64,000 nucleotides of DNA from Heterodera schachtii (Eukaryota > Nematoda > Chromadorea > Rhabditida > Heteroderidae). Shown here piece after piece: positions 33,548 to 45,035 of the stretch. The position numbers and the translations under genes were made by a program. Each line of letters starts with the position of its first letter. Position 1 is the stretch's first letter. The notes under the pieces were generated by a model. The model did not search any database. It was given only the letters and a program-made list of their open reading frames with translations, and was not told the DNA's origin. The DNA is taken from contig SIJG01000005.1 of the NCBI GenBank assembly GCA_023374025.1, positions 2,377,850 through 2,441,849 of the forward strand. Reading direction: 5' to 3'.

Positions 33548-33885
33548 ATATTGAACAGAGTCTATTAAGATTTTATAGAAATTTTGATCTTGATCATTTA
33601 AACAGCACAAAGTTCGACATTCAAATTCTTTTTGTGTCATAAAATTTTTTGCATTTTTTATACATATTTTTTTGGAAGAATAAAATGATTCTTAGTGAGA
33701 ATCGAATTACCGAATGAACTTTCTGCCTTTGAACCTTTCGAAACGAATTAACGCAAAAACTCAACAATACACTTGATCAAGCCGGGAATTCCCTGTACTC
33801 TCAAGTCCCAGTTTTCTCTACCTGCCAACTGCTCGCCTAGTCCTACTTGCCGTCATTGTGGTGTGAAGAGTCGTAGTGTGTGTAT

Positions 33886-34153
33886 TAGAGGTGTGCCGTG
33901 CCTGAAAAAACCCGTGAAGCGCAGGGGAAGTTTTTGCAAATTTTGCTCCAATTTCTTAGCAAATTTTGTCCAAAAAATGACTAAGTTTCTCTATAAAACA
34001 ATATAAAATTCTGAAATTTTCAGTCTTATCCGGTGTAAATTTTCACGGAAAACCGCGAACTAACCCCGTGAATCGTGACCGTGACCGTGATCCAAAAAAC
34101 CCGTGAAATTCACGGTAACCGTGACCGTGACCGTGATTCACGGCACACCTCTA
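33886..34153. mobile_element. hAT-like element with CACGGT words, 268 bp
   Basis: Ends TAGAGGTGTGCCGTG and CACGGCACACCTCTA are perfect 15-bp inverted repeats. The flanks GTGTGTAT and GTGTATAT match at seven of eight positions. GTGACCGTGA words fill the right third. The same left end occurs once per 2.24-kb tandem unit (for example near 16,974). Confidence 0.85.
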
Positions 34154-34480
34154 GTGTATATTATGTAAAAGCGCAAAAAAAAAGAATTTCTGAATTTTAA
34201 ATGAAAAATTCGAAAAATGCTAACAAAATATTAATAAAATACCAAAATATTAAATAAATATTTAAATCACAAAAATATTTTTTATTAACGAATATTGACG
34301 TTAAAATGAAAAAATTTTAGCGCAGGAATGAATTCTTTTAGGCTTTACCTCATATGCATAAAAGTCACAAAAAAAAATATAATTCCAGCCCTACAAAATT
34401 ATATTATACGATTTATCATGTTTCAAAAATGCCATTTTATCTCTAATCCCATTTAAAATGACAACATTTTTTCATTATTA

Positions 34481-34940
34481 ATGGACACAACAACAGTTTG
34501 TCAATCGATCATTTTGCTAATCCCTTTAATCATATCCCATTCTTTCACTCGTCCATCAATTGGTCCATTTGTCGTGCCAATGTTGTGTCGATTTGTTTCG
34601 GAATTGTTCTTCTCCCTTCCCATAATGATTCCATCATTTTTTACACTCAATTATTATACATCATGAACATTTTCAGTGGGTTGGCAAAAGCAGCAGTGTC
34701 TTGTGCTGTTCTACCTCCTTCCCATTTGTGGCACCATTCTCTTGCACATTTGACGAAATGACGAGGGCATTTTATGCTGACATTTCAAGAATTAAATATC
34801 AAAAATTCAATAACATTGAGGCAATAAAATTTTCACATTCTCGACTCGAGAAACTTAAGAATGTAAATGATATTTATTTCTTTAAAAAGAATTCTACAAA
34901 ATTGATAATTGAAAAAACTGCTCTTTTATTTTATGTTTAA
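34481..34940 (+). other. Open segments with membrane-like stretches, unidentified
   Basis: The frame from ATG 34481 reads QSIILLIPLIISHSF and SELFFSLPIMIPSFFTLNYY, two hydrophobic stretches, then stops. After an acceptor-like TTTTCAG (34,677) a second frame continues to about 34,940 (RLEKLKNVNDIYFFKK). They may be pieces of a receptor gene, since a receptor exon lies 600 bp on, but the sequences do not align with the local receptors. Confidence 0.25.
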
Positions 34941-34949
34941 AATTATAAG

Positions 34950-35553
34950 TAGGGCTGGGAATTTTATGTAAATACATATTTTTTTCCTGGCTTCTCCATG
35001 CTAGTAGGAAAAACACTTTCTTTTTTGTGTTTGTGAACAAAAGTTTGGACTTTTATTTATATATTTTTACATATTTTGGGGTTTTTATACATATTACATA
35101 TGTACATATTTTTATACATATTTTGGCCTTTTTTCACATTTTTTTTTTGTAGATATTTTGCAGTTTTTGAGAATTTTAAGGAATTTTTTATTAAATGCCT
35201 CAAAAAATATCCAAAATTACACAATTTTTTTCAAAAATTTTGATAATTTATAGAATTTTTTGAAAATTTAAAATTTTTTCTTGAAAATGTACCCCAAAAA
35301 ATTGTCTTTTTTCAAAAAACTGATATCAAAAATTAATTTTTAAAATACTAAATGTTGATTTCTAAGCCTATTTAGGTCATTTTTATGGCATTTTGTGCGT
35401 ATTTACTCTTCATGAAGAATTTTTTTTTTAAATAACCATTTAAAAAATTTTATTTAAATATTTTAGTACATATTTGGGGGATTTTTGTAAATATTTAATA
35501 CATATTTTATTTACATATTTCGCGATTTTTCTTACATAAAATTCCCAGCCCTA
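34950..35553. mobile_element. hAT-like element inserted at a receptor stop codon, 604 bp
   Basis: TAGGGCTGGGAATTTTATGT and its exact reverse complement form the ends. ATTATAAG flanks both sides perfectly (34942-34949, 35554-35561). TACATATTT words fill it. The target is the TTATAA containing the stop codon of the receptor exon remnant at 35555-35795. Confidence 0.92.
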
Positions 35554-35554
35554 A

Positions 35555-35795
35555 TTATAAGTTCTGAAATCGATGCTGCTGATTTGGCGCTATGATGACA
35601 ATTGACGTTGTGTTTATTGTTGGGTCGGATAAATGCATTTTGGACAAAATCCTTGAAGAATTGTTGCCGAAAAGTGTCGTATGTGCAAAACAATAGCCAA
35701 CTTGACAACACCAATGAGCATAAATCATTTATCCATGGGGAGTGGATGTAAATGAGTGGTGAGTAATCTCTCAAAAATCCTGATCCAACCATAAT
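35555..35795 (-). pseudogene. Serpentine receptor remnant, last exon only
   Basis: Reads MVGSGFLRDYSPLIYIHSPW and INDLCSLVLSSWLLFC, aligning with exon 5 of the receptors at 41.6, 50.9 and 56.7 kb. It is a few bases shorter than the 249-bp exon and shifts frame toward the C-terminus. No exons 1-4 lie upstream; within 300 bp the sequence becomes unrelated. Confidence 0.8.
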
Positions 35796-36094
35796 CTGTG
35801 AAAATTGTAATTAAAATACCCAAAAAAAAACATGAGACAGATACTTTTCTCCTAAAGGTATAAAATCAATAGAAAAATTATGTTTCATTCTTTCAAAAAG
35901 TGCAATTCCTCCGGATGATGAATTTTTTGTCCCCAATTCAAAGGAAACTGTCGGTGATAGTTAAAAACGGTAACGGTAATTCACGGGTTTCCGTTACAGT
36001 ACCATACAATTGCATTTGGCAAGCACTTTTTCCACAAGCCTAATTAAAACAAAAAGTTCAACACAACCCAAATAATAAAATATAATATTTAAGT

Positions 36095-36918
36095 TTAATT
36101 TAAATTAGTTAAAAATATTATCATTAATTTCATTATTTTTTTGTCTTTATTCTTACCGTTTTTTGGTTGCTTGGTGTATTTAATATGATTTCCAATAAAT
36201 TCAACTCCGTCTAATTTTGGTAAATCAATGATCTTAGGCAAATTGTTCCAAAATTCTTCGTCAAGCTCCTCATCATTATCGTCAAGGTTATCATTAGCAT
36301 TATGAATTTCGGGCTCTGGACCTTAATTATGTTAACCATAAGAGGATGTTTTTGACTAATTATTGCTCTATTGTTACCATCGACATTATCATTTTCCGAC
36401 TGATCACCATCATCACCGTTTCGATTTGCATGCAATTGAACGAGTTGGTCATTTGCAGCATCATTATCATCAGGGCCATCATTATTACCTGCATTTTCAT
36501 AATACAGATTTGGTTGCTTACCATCAATAATAACATCACCATTATTATTACGATGCTGACTTGACTGATTGCCATCAGCAGAATTTCCACCAACTCCATT
36601 CCTATCACGTTGACCATCATGATTACAAGCATCACAATGAGAACTAGAGGCATAGTTATGATGATGTTTCGGTTGGTTGCCATCATCATTAGCATTAACA
36701 TGCTGTTGATCCATTTGATCAGCGACTGTTTGGTGATTGGATTGGTCATGGTGATTATCAAATTTATTAGCATCACGGTTACCAATACTCGCATGCGTCT
36801 TTTTGATTTTATCATTGTTATGATTTTGTTTTGATTGTATCTTTGCATCATCGCTATCGAAATGCTGCATGTTTACCCTTTCTTGGTGATGAGCTACACA
36901 TAGCACATTAAACAACAA
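36095..36918 (-). pseudogene. Second Asn/His-rich secreted-protein copy, signal peptide broken
   Basis: Exon 1 36918-36378 and exon 2 36321-36095 align along their length with the gene at 1452-2296. The intron is longer (56 versus 42 bp), with extra bases near the donor. In the signal-peptide codons one T is missing from a T-run (GTTTAATG against CTTTTAATG). The frame that carries the Asn-rich body therefore has no ATG before residue 16 of the alignment. This single base might be a read error, in which case the gene is intact. The C-terminal codons after KQPKNG also differ and end at a different stop. Confidence 0.6.
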
Positions 36919-36929
36919 TTAACATGGCT

Positions 36930-37400
36930 TTAAACAACAATAAGCCTAAAATTACAAACAAAATAAAAATAGTAATAAACAGCAAAAAAAGAAGCATTTT
37001 TCTATATAATTTTTATTTTACCAATGCGATATTCATTTTATTATTTAAGCAACAATGTAAAAATAAAGCAAAGCAATATCAAGCAAATGAATGAATATAT
37101 TTTTGGCTATATTATTGATTATTTATTATTCACATTTAAATTTCTATAAATTTTGCAAGCATTATTATAATTTATAATGCTTTGCTTAATATTACTTTTT
37201 TAAGAATTTTTTTTAATCTGCAGGCTAGTAGGATTATCGTTATGAACTATATATCCCAAAATTATATACCAGAAAAATTCTAAAAAAAATAAATAATTGA
37301 AATAGTGAGGAAATTCGGAAATTGAAACCTAAATTAGAAAATAATTTTTTCAACAGAAAAATAAATATAAATGTCAAAATTCAGTTATGAACAACATAGG
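36930..37400. repeat. Duplicated segment upstream of the second Asn-rich copy
   Basis: Matches 2765-4030 without the 3036-3841 insertion and lies in the same orientation relative to the Asn-rich gene. The gene plus upstream DNA was therefore duplicated as one block. Confidence 0.75.
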
Positions 37401-37434
37401 TCTATTTAAATATTCTTTAAATTCTTGTCAAGAA

Positions 37435-37995
37435 AATACTCTTCTTCTTTCTCTCTCTTCTCTTGTCTCGCTCTCCCTTCTCTCTCTCTCCCCTCTCTTC
37501 CTCTCTCTCTTCTCTGTCTATCTCTCCCCCTCCTTCTTTCTCTCTCTTCTCTTGTCTCGCTCTCCCTTCTCTCTCTCTCCCCTCTCTTTCTCTCTATCTT
37601 CTCTCTCTATCACTCGCCCTCGCTCTATTTTTCTCTCTTTTTTCTCTCTCTTCCCTTGTCTCTCCGAATCTCTCTCTCTCTTCCCTCTCTCTCTATTTCT
37701 CCCGCTCCCTCTCTCTCTCCCGCTCCCTCTCTTTCTCCCTCCATCTCCCCCTCTCCCCCCTCTCCCCCTCTCTCTCCCTCTCTCTCCCTCTCTTTCTTTC
37801 TAATCGCAATCCCTGTCATCTTCATTTTTTCTTTCTCTCACCCCTGTTTTTTTCCTTACCTTACCCCACTATCTAGTTCCTTTCTCTCTTCCCTTTCCTT
37901 TGTCTGTTCTAACTATTTTTTTTAAATCTTTTTATTTCCTTTCTTTCTCTCTCTCTTTATATCCATCTCTTTCTTCTCTCTGCCCAACTTTTCTA
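37435..37995. repeat. Polypyrimidine (CT)n-type tract, about 0.56 kb
   Basis: CTCTCT with CCC and TTC variants. It contains a partial internal repeat of about 106 bp (TTTCTCTCTTCTCTTGTCTC near 37,448 and again near 37,550). A GC hairpin follows at 38,120. Confidence 0.95.
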
Positions 37996-38106
37996 TATGT
38001 TTTGTCCCTTCTTTCATCTCTCTCATAATGAAACAATTTATGACAAAAACTTTCGTGTCGATCAAAAAAAGCAAAAATTCTCGGAATGACATACCCAATA
38101 ATATAA

Positions 38107-38145
38107 TAGACGAGCGGTTGGGCGCCGCTTCGCGGCGCCCAAAGG
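38107..38145. other. GC hairpin beside the pyrimidine tract
   Basis: GGGCGCCGCTTCGCGGCGCCC (38,120-38,140). On the minus strand it is followed by AACCGCTCGTCTATT, like the hairpin at 31,599. The Helitron helicase relic lies 370 bp away on the same strand, so a Helitron 3' hairpin is conceivable, but I see no CTRR end after it. Confidence 0.6.
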
Positions 38146-38149
38146 CTCT

Positions 38150-38504
38150 TATTAATGAAAAAAATTTTGCTTTGGGTTTGGCTTCGGCAACAGCCTACTA
38201 ACAGAGCCCGCGGCGTGAACGCACCAAAGCATGGGCTCGAAAAGAGCCGAGGAGTTAAATGATAGTTAAAGGGATAAATAACATCCCGCCCTATCACACG
38301 TTGCTCCCTCCTCATTAAAGCAACGATTAACTTACCTTAATCTGGCTCTTTTTTTTGTTTCCATGTCATGAATTAAATTTATAAAAATTACGAATTAAAT
38401 GTATAAAAATTACTCATTAAATACTGTGAAATAAACACATAAGATTTTTAAAGATGTATTCAAAACCAAATTAAACCCAAGAAACTAATTTGTTATAAAT
38501 TTAC
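38150..38504. other. Spacer, no gene seen
   Basis: Base composition is balanced from 38,160 to 38,330 without an open frame that I recognise, then AT-rich. Confidence 0.4.
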
Positions 38505-40014
38505 AAAATTTCCTTCCAAACAATATTATCAACTTTCGCTTCAGTGTTTTCATGAGATAATTTTATTTTGATCTGTTGCCATGATCCTACACGTGACAAA
38601 GCCACATAAGTTTGGCCATGCGAGAAACTTTGCCGCACCAATCAATTCCTATTTTTTTATAAGTGGCTCCTTGTCCTTTTATAAATGTTGCTGCAAAAGC
38701 TAGACGTATTGGAAATTGGTGTCTTTTAAAGGTACAGGAAACTCAGTTTCGGTTATCAATGTAACTCTATGAATATAAACTTCGGATCCATCTTTATCAC
38801 CCCCAAGGATTATACACCTTATTAAATGATTTTTTAATTCTATAACCTGTAATATTGTTCCATTACAAAGACCATTTTCAATACTTATATTACGTAAAAG
38901 CATGACTTTACAATTTTGTTTTAACTTTAATTCATGAGGTGGAAAACCTGGGGCATTAAACGAATGCATTATTTCAGCTGTAATTGGGAAATTAGGAGTT
39001 TTTTCAACTTCATCTATGCTTAGATAAGTCACATCCTTCCCAGGAAAACTTTCTAAAGCTTTTGCATTATGATAATCAGTTAATTGAAAGGTGATAGAAT
39101 CATTCGGGTTTTTAATTCATTAAAATTTTTATTTAAAAAGATGTCTCCATAGATTTCATTTATTAACTCTGAACCAATTTGTAAGACACATTCCATAGGT
39201 ACTTTAATAACAGCTCCTTCGTTGCTTATTCCATTTCCTATATCTAATATTTGTTGTGCGAAAGTTTGGTCTTTTGCTCTGTTGTTTATGGTCAATTTTT
39301 TTTGTTCAAAGTATTTCCAGTAAATTGATTTTTTTATTGTCAGATCAATAATTTCGCTTCGAATTGAAATTTTTTTATTAGTAATGTTTGCCTGAAGTCG
39401 CCAGCGAGAATTACAGTTTTTCCACCAAACAACGCATTATTTTTAGTTAATTCCCGTAATTTTTTTTCAATTGCATCAAGTACAAATCTTGGTGCATTGG
39501 GGCTTCGTCAATTATAAAAAAATCAGTTTCTACTTTTTCTGCTGCTGCTTTAGTATTCGGTACAATCCAGAAGCAATATGCGCATTTATATTTAATGGAA
39601 ATTTAAAACGGTTATTTATTGTTCTACCATTTTTTAAAAGAGTTGCCGCGATCCCTGAGAAAGCCATTTTTGTAATTTTTTTAATAGCTCCGAATCAAAT
39701 GGTATAATGCATTTAAGGTGAAAGTCCTTTTGTTCGGTGTTCATTAACATATATTGCTGTTCAGCCATTTTGTTTTCTTCTTCACAATCAATGTTTTCTT
39801 CATCATCGTTATTATAGATTATGTCTTGCGGCAAGGTCTTAAAAAAACTCAAGGATTTTCCTTCTTGCATCAAAAATTTATTTATTTGTGATAAAACCAT
39901 TTTATATGCGGTTTCAGGAGAATTATTTTTTAAGAAATCTTCTGCCAAATTGTTTTTATAACTTTCCCATAAATTTTTAGGATATTTTGGCTCACCAAAC
40001 AATAATGATATCAA
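38505..40014 (-). pseudogene. Decayed Helitron-type Pif1-like helicase
   Basis: Pieces in order on the minus strand: the pre-helicase segment (FGEPKYPKNLWESYKNNLAE), then AFSGIAATLLKNGRTINNRF, FFIIDEAPMHQDL (DEAPM, Walker B type), ALFGGKTVILAGDFRQTL (GDFRQ), HELKLKQNCKVMLLRN with GLCNGT, and near the end SHGQTYVALSRVGSW. All are signature blocks of Helitron RepHel helicase domains. The Walker A segment between the first two blocks appears deleted and several frameshifts and stops separate the blocks. The Rep nuclease domain is not seen upstream. The element is non-functional. Confidence 0.88.
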
Positions 40015-40189
40015 GAATTAAAAATTTGGTTCCTTTGGAGCAAAATTATAAATTATTTTTCGACAAAAATTTTCATAACGATAGTTTTTTAAATAACGCC
40101 CTTTATGGTGTTTTTTAATAAATAACGGCTCCACCCCAATGCAATTGGTCTCACCCCTGCCTAGCTGCTCAATTTTTCAAACTCATGCC

Positions 40190-41150
40190 AGTTGTGCAGA
40201 TAATGTGCACTAAAAATCACGACAATATATGCCATAAAAAACCAAAATACCTTAATATTATGGCTGCCAATTTTATGTAAATACATATGTTTTTCCTGGC
40301 TTCTCCATGCTCTAAATAGTAGGAAAAACGCTTTCTTTTTTGTGTTTGCAAACAAAAATCGGGACTTTTTTTAACATATTTTTTTACATATTTACATATT
40401 TCGGGATTTGGTTACATATTTGGTGCATATTTTGGATTTATTTCATATATATATTTTTTTTTTACATATTTTGAGCATTTTTTACGGAAATTTTTGGAAA
40501 TCCTAAAAAATAAATCCAAAATTTCGGCAAATATTTTGTACACTTTTCATTTTTTTTACTATTTTGAAAATTTTTGAAAATTTTTAGTGAAAATATTTTG
40601 AAAATGTACCCCTGAAAAATACGAAAAAGTATTTTTTTAAATAAGATTCTAAGCCTATTTAAGTCATTTTATGGCATTTTGTGTCTGTTTTATCACTTAC
40701 GAGGAATTTCCAAAAACTAACCTTTTTAAAATTTTTTATTTACATTTGATACATATTTGGGGTTTTTTGTACATATTTCGGGTTTTTTAATTTGCACTTA
40801 AAAAATATGCTGAAAAATTTAAATGGATTTTTAAATGATTAAAAAAGACAAAATTTTTTAAATTGAAAATTACTAAAATAAATTCAAATAATCGTGAAAG
40901 AACACCCTATTTAAATTGAAAGCTTTGCCAGAAAAACCTCCATGAACTCAAAATTTTCATTTAAAATTTCAAAAAAATCGATCGCCACCCCTGCAGTAAA
41001 GCTGTTTTTGAGCCTTCCTTTTGATAGCATATACGCGAAAAAATACTAAAATTATATACTTTAATTTACAGCCATAATTTTAGATAAGCAACATCTGTTG
41101 GGTTTAACTCGGTACAACATGTGCGATTTCGTTTCGAAAAAGATTCAAAG
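40190..41150. repeat. Duplicate of NSF intron 6 and exon 7
   Basis: Matches 32,270-33,530, including the TAGGG-type element (its left end here is TATGGCTGCC; its right end is lost) and the sequence up to exon 7. It lacks the CCAGGT-word nested insertion. Confidence 0.75.
41084..41149 (+). pseudogene. Orphan NSF exon 7
   Basis: After TTTTAG it carries the codons for LLGLTRYNMCDFVSKKIQ but has lost one base in the first codons. It then breaks off at AAAG. No other exon is nearby. Confidence 0.75.
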
Positions 41151-41640
41151 CTAGGACTTTGATTTTCGACCATACCTGTCGGTACCTTTTCAACCTCGGT
41201 CTCCATTCTCGACTCGAGAAACTTCAGAATGTGAATCATATTCGGGACTTTTTACGGGATTCCCAGTCCCGCTCCAGTCAATTTTCTCACCAAATTCGGA
41301 TGTGAAAATAAAAATTACCTATTTTGGATTCAAAATATATTTAAAATCTAGCCAAAATTTAAAAAAATGTCGGTGACACCTCTCGGCACAGTCATAAAGT
41401 AAAAATCCTTTATTTCTTATAAATCGTCTCTGAAACGCAAAAACTGACAATTTTTGGACAAATATGTTGTCAAAAATACAAAATTTTCGCGGCGACGCCT
41501 ATTGGCACCGCCGGCCTCCCCCCTCTTCCCCGCCGATCTGTAATTTTGAATTACATAATTATATTATTAAATGACACCACAAAAATCACAAAATTGGGCA
41601 TTCAAAGAAAAAAGGTGTTAAAAGATTTCAACTGAATTTT
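41151..41640. other. Spacer with repeat words
   Basis: TCGACTCGAGAAACTT (about 41,207) also occurs near 34,843. A short CCCGCTCC patch follows. No gene seen. Confidence 0.4.
41488..41514. repeat. GC-rich palindrome, copy 3
   Basis: GGCGACGCCTATTGGCACCG core with CCGCCGG end, followed by a C-rich run. The upstream GTTAAC word is degraded here. Confidence 0.6.
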
Positions 41641-41648
41641 CAAATTGT

Positions 41649-43114
41649 TTATAAGTTCTGAAATAGACGGTTCTGGTTTGTCGCTATGATGACAATTGGC
41701 GTTGTGTTTGTGACGTTTTGTTGGGTCGGATAAATGCATTTTGGGCAAAAATCCTTGAAGAATTGTTGCCGAAAAGTGTCGCATGTGCAAAACAATAGCC
41801 AACTTGACAACACCAAGGAGCATAAATCATTGATCCATGGAGAATGGATGTAAACGAGTGCTTTGTATTCTTTGAAAAACTTTGATCCTATCAAAATCTG
41901 TGAAATGGTTATTAAAATAATTAAATCACTTTGAGACAGAGACTTTCCCCTAAAAAATAAGCATGAAAATAAATTATTTCTTAATTATTTAATGAATTCG
42001 CAAGTCTTGCGAGCTCAAGTCTTGTTTGACAATTTTATCATAAAATAACTCAAAGTTCCAATTAAAGAATTGCTTCTTGATCGTTTGGTAATTTAATCAA
42101 AAAATAATAATTCAAAATTTTAATTAATGAATGTCCTTTTATTAATATAATATTCAATAATTTAAACAATGGATTTTTTTGATTCGATAATTTACCATAA
42201 AAATAGCGATGATTGCATGGCCAGAAAAAGTGAGCAAAGCATAAATCAGCAATTTTTTCTCAATTTGGACCGAATTCGGTGAGTTTAGCGCTACTTTTTT
42301 GCTTCTTTTATATGCAATTAGTGTTGAAATGTTGATAAGAAGGGCCAACAGAAGGAAAATTGAAGAAGAAATCGCTTTTGTAAAGCTCATCCACCAAAGA
42401 TTTCCTTGTTCCTAATTAAAAAATTAAAAAATCTACTTTAATATTAATTAATTTTTAATTTTACCGGGTCTTTTTCTCCGAAGAGAAAACTGTTGCTGTC
42501 ATAAAAAACAATTATTGTACGCATTCGCATTATTGGTACAATAATTAACATTGGTAAGACCAAAACAAACACAATAAAACGCCAAAAGTTCTTTTTCCAT
42601 AGCTAAAAATTTTAAAATCAATTAATTTATTATTTAATTTAGCATTAAAATATTAATTACCATTTTGTGACGCAATGGAAATGCAATTGCAGTGAAACGA
42701 TTCAACAAAATCAAAATTGTCACAATGTTTGTGACTTGGAATACGAAGGTTTTTGTGAAAAAGGTCAACAAAACGATTGTCCAATTTGGTACGGTGCTGT
42801 AAATTGGCAACAATTGTTGGCCAAAGAATGCTGGCAGCAAATTGCCCAAGGAATTGGGCACTAAACTAAGAATATCCTAAAATAAAACAAAACATTTTTA
42901 ATAAATTTTTTAATTTATATTTTTTTAAATTGCTTACAGCAACGGCACGGATGAAGAACAATTTGTAAAAGGATGACTGTGAAAATTGTTTATGCCTTAT
43001 GATGGTAATCATTTCCAAAATGTAAACAATTGTCGAGGGAATGTCCATGCAAATGCCAAAATAATTAAATGATTGCCGATGGCTAATCGAAAAATTATAA
43101 ATTTGGCCGAGCAT
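41649..43114 (-). CDS. Serpentine 7TM chemoreceptor (Srg-like), intact
   Basis: Five exons, all phase 0: 43114-42938, 42876-42661, 42602-42465, 42411-42196, 41897-41649; 331 residues. Exon 1 holds IDIPSTIVYILEMITII-type TM1. Exon 2 contains TM2-3 with VTNIVTILILLNRFTAIAF, where the LLNRFTAIAFP motif sits at the usual end of TM3. Exon 3 gives TM4 after LWKK. Exon 4 gives TM5 and the basic AYKRSKK loop, then TM6 (YALLTFSGHAIIAIFM). Exon 5 gives TM7 (WINDLCSLVLSSWLLFC) and the tail. The nematode-restricted serpentine fold and RF motif suggest the Srg superfamily; the exact family is uncertain. Likely a sensory neuron surface receptor. It is inverted relative to the copy at 50.9 kb. Confidence 0.85.
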
Positions 43115-43230
43115 TTTTTGCCTTTTAAAAATTATATTTTAAAAATTAACACCAATTCTCATGAACATTTCTCAAATTATGGACATTATTATGATATTTT
43201 TCTGAAAAATTAAAGTAGAATATGGATCCA

Positions 43231-43252
43231 GCGGTGCCGATGGGCGCCGCCG
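43231..43252. repeat. GC-rich palindrome, copy 4 (inverted, partial)
   Basis: GCGGTGCCGATGGGCGCCGC, the reverse complement of the common core, about 120 bp upstream of the receptor start codon. Confidence 0.6.
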
Positions 43253-43319
43253 TGAAAATTTTGAAATTTCTCAGTTTTATGAATGATTTGAAAAAAGTGC
43301 CCTGTCAGGGACGGGGAAT

Positions 43320-44640
43320 AACCGAAAATATAAAATACTCGTTTATTCCCGCTCCCTTTTTTTTACTGTTACCGGTCGATTTTCTGAAAGCTGGTTAAAA
43401 ACTGTAACGGTAATTCCCCGTTTTCCGTTACAGTTACCATAAATGCATTTGGAAAGCACTTTTCCACAAGCCCAATTAAAACTAAATTTTAACGATGAAT
43501 TAATTCTTCGCATTACAATACAAATGATAAATATTTAATATTTATAATGAGAATCTTTTTTCACCGTGCGTAAGAGAAATGAACCGAAAAAACTCATTAG
43601 CAATTGAAAATTATTACCATTCAAACAATGGTTTGTTTGACATTTTGTTAATTAGGCAATTAAAAATGAGCAGGAGAATAAACATATTCACCTTAATAAA
43701 AAGCGCGTCACTAAGATACAATGAAAACAAATTATATTTTGAACTTTTGTACCAATGAAAAATTTTTTAGGGGTGAATTTTTTAAAATTTTATATGCATA
43801 TTTCGCAATGTTCGAGGGCATAATTTCTTATTAAACTTTTTAAAATTCATTGAATGAAATCTGAAATCTTTACCAAGTCCTTAAATTTCCATAAAAGGCT
43901 GTTAATTTACAATATTTTAATAAAAGAAATTCGTAATTGAAGGTAATGGCAAATAGGATTCAAAGACCAAAAAATTTAAGCATAATAATGAAAAAGTTAC
44001 TCATTAAATTAATATTTGTTTAAAAATTTTCACAAGCATGTGTTATTTTGTTTTTAATTTTCCATGTCTGCCTCGGTAGCGGTGGGAATGGGAGAAATCC
44101 GGCGAATGGTGTGTTTTGCTGAACTAAGCGGTTGGAATTAGGGGTGTTTGAGAAACAATTAAAACAAAAATTAATAGAGATTCTTCCTAATTCCAACAGA
44201 AATAAGAAAAAATAATAATATTCTTAAAGATAATTATTTTTCACAGGCTGTAAGAGAAATGAACCGAAAAATCATGGCAATTGAAAATAATTAGCATACA
44301 ACCACTGGTTTTTTGGTAATTAATTTTCATTTCTTATACCATTAAATAAAAAATTTTATGCAAATACTTCTCAATTCTCGAGCTTATAATTTCTTTAAAA
44401 TATTTAAAATGTATTTATCAGCCGCTGTCATGCACCAAAATCGGTAATTTTATTTACAAAGTCCTTAAATAATTTACAATTTTTAATTTAAAAAAAGAAG
44501 TCATAAATGAAGGTAATGGCAAATGGATTCAGAAATCACAAATTTTAAGCATAAATTATGATAAATGCTAGTCGTTAAATTAATATTTGTTTAGGAACTT
44601 TCACAAACATGTAATTTTGTTTTTAATTTTCATTTCCGCG
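43320..44640. repeat. Receptor upstream region in two tandem copies
   Basis: The block 43,480-44,080 is repeated with divergence at 44,215-44,640 (shared GTAAGAGAAATGAACCGAAAA and TTTTGTTTTTAATTTTC). Its reverse complement lies upstream of the 50.9-kb receptor (50,640-50,880) and part recurs near 56,215-56,310. Conservation upstream of three receptor copies could mark regulatory DNA or simply the duplicated block. Confidence 0.65.
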
Positions 44641-45030
44641 TCGGTAACGGCGATTAGGTTGGGCGGGGGGGGGGGAGTGGCGGGGATGGGAGAAAGCTGG
44701 CAAATTGGGTGTTTGCCGAATGAGGGGTTGGAATTAGGGGTGTTGCAGAAACGGCCTTGTCCTTGGCCGAGCGTTGGATGGACGTATTGAGAGCAATTTG
44801 ACAGTGCGCAGGAATAATGCACTTAATTGTTAAATTAAACGACGGATGGGAATAAGACAGAACGGCACAATGAGGAGGAAATGAGCGAAGACGGCACGAA
44901 CGGAATTCACATTCATAATTTTTACTTTAAATAATTTAATCAATTAAAAAATTTGTTATAAATATACGTATATAAAATTTTTTATTGTTTATTTTAATAT
45001 ATATTTCTATTTTTCGGGGAAATTTTGAGA
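44640..45030. other. G-rich segment and spacer
   Basis: A poly-G run (44,664-44,674) lies in a segment that could encode a short Gly-rich peptide after a hydrophobic stretch. Related copies near 44,090 and 56,240 do not keep a start codon or frame, so I do not call a gene. Confidence 0.35.
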
Positions 45031-45035
45031 TTTTG

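Noticed and set aside
37387..37925. Ser/Leu-rich open frames in the CT tract
   Set aside because: Same composition artefact; three frames are open at once.
38107..38145. Hairpin as a definite Helitron 3' terminus
   Set aside because: No CTRR follows the hairpin and the same hairpin occurs at 31.6 kb without a helicase; kept only as a hypothesis.
42667..42864. Plus-strand Cys-rich 65-codon ORF opposite a receptor exon
   Set aside because: It overlaps exactly a conserved receptor exon on the minus strand and is not kept in the other copies.
44587..44790. Signal-peptide-like Gly-rich ORF
   Set aside because: It starts from TTG and spans a poly-G run. The related copies near 44,040 and 56,250 do not preserve a start or frame.
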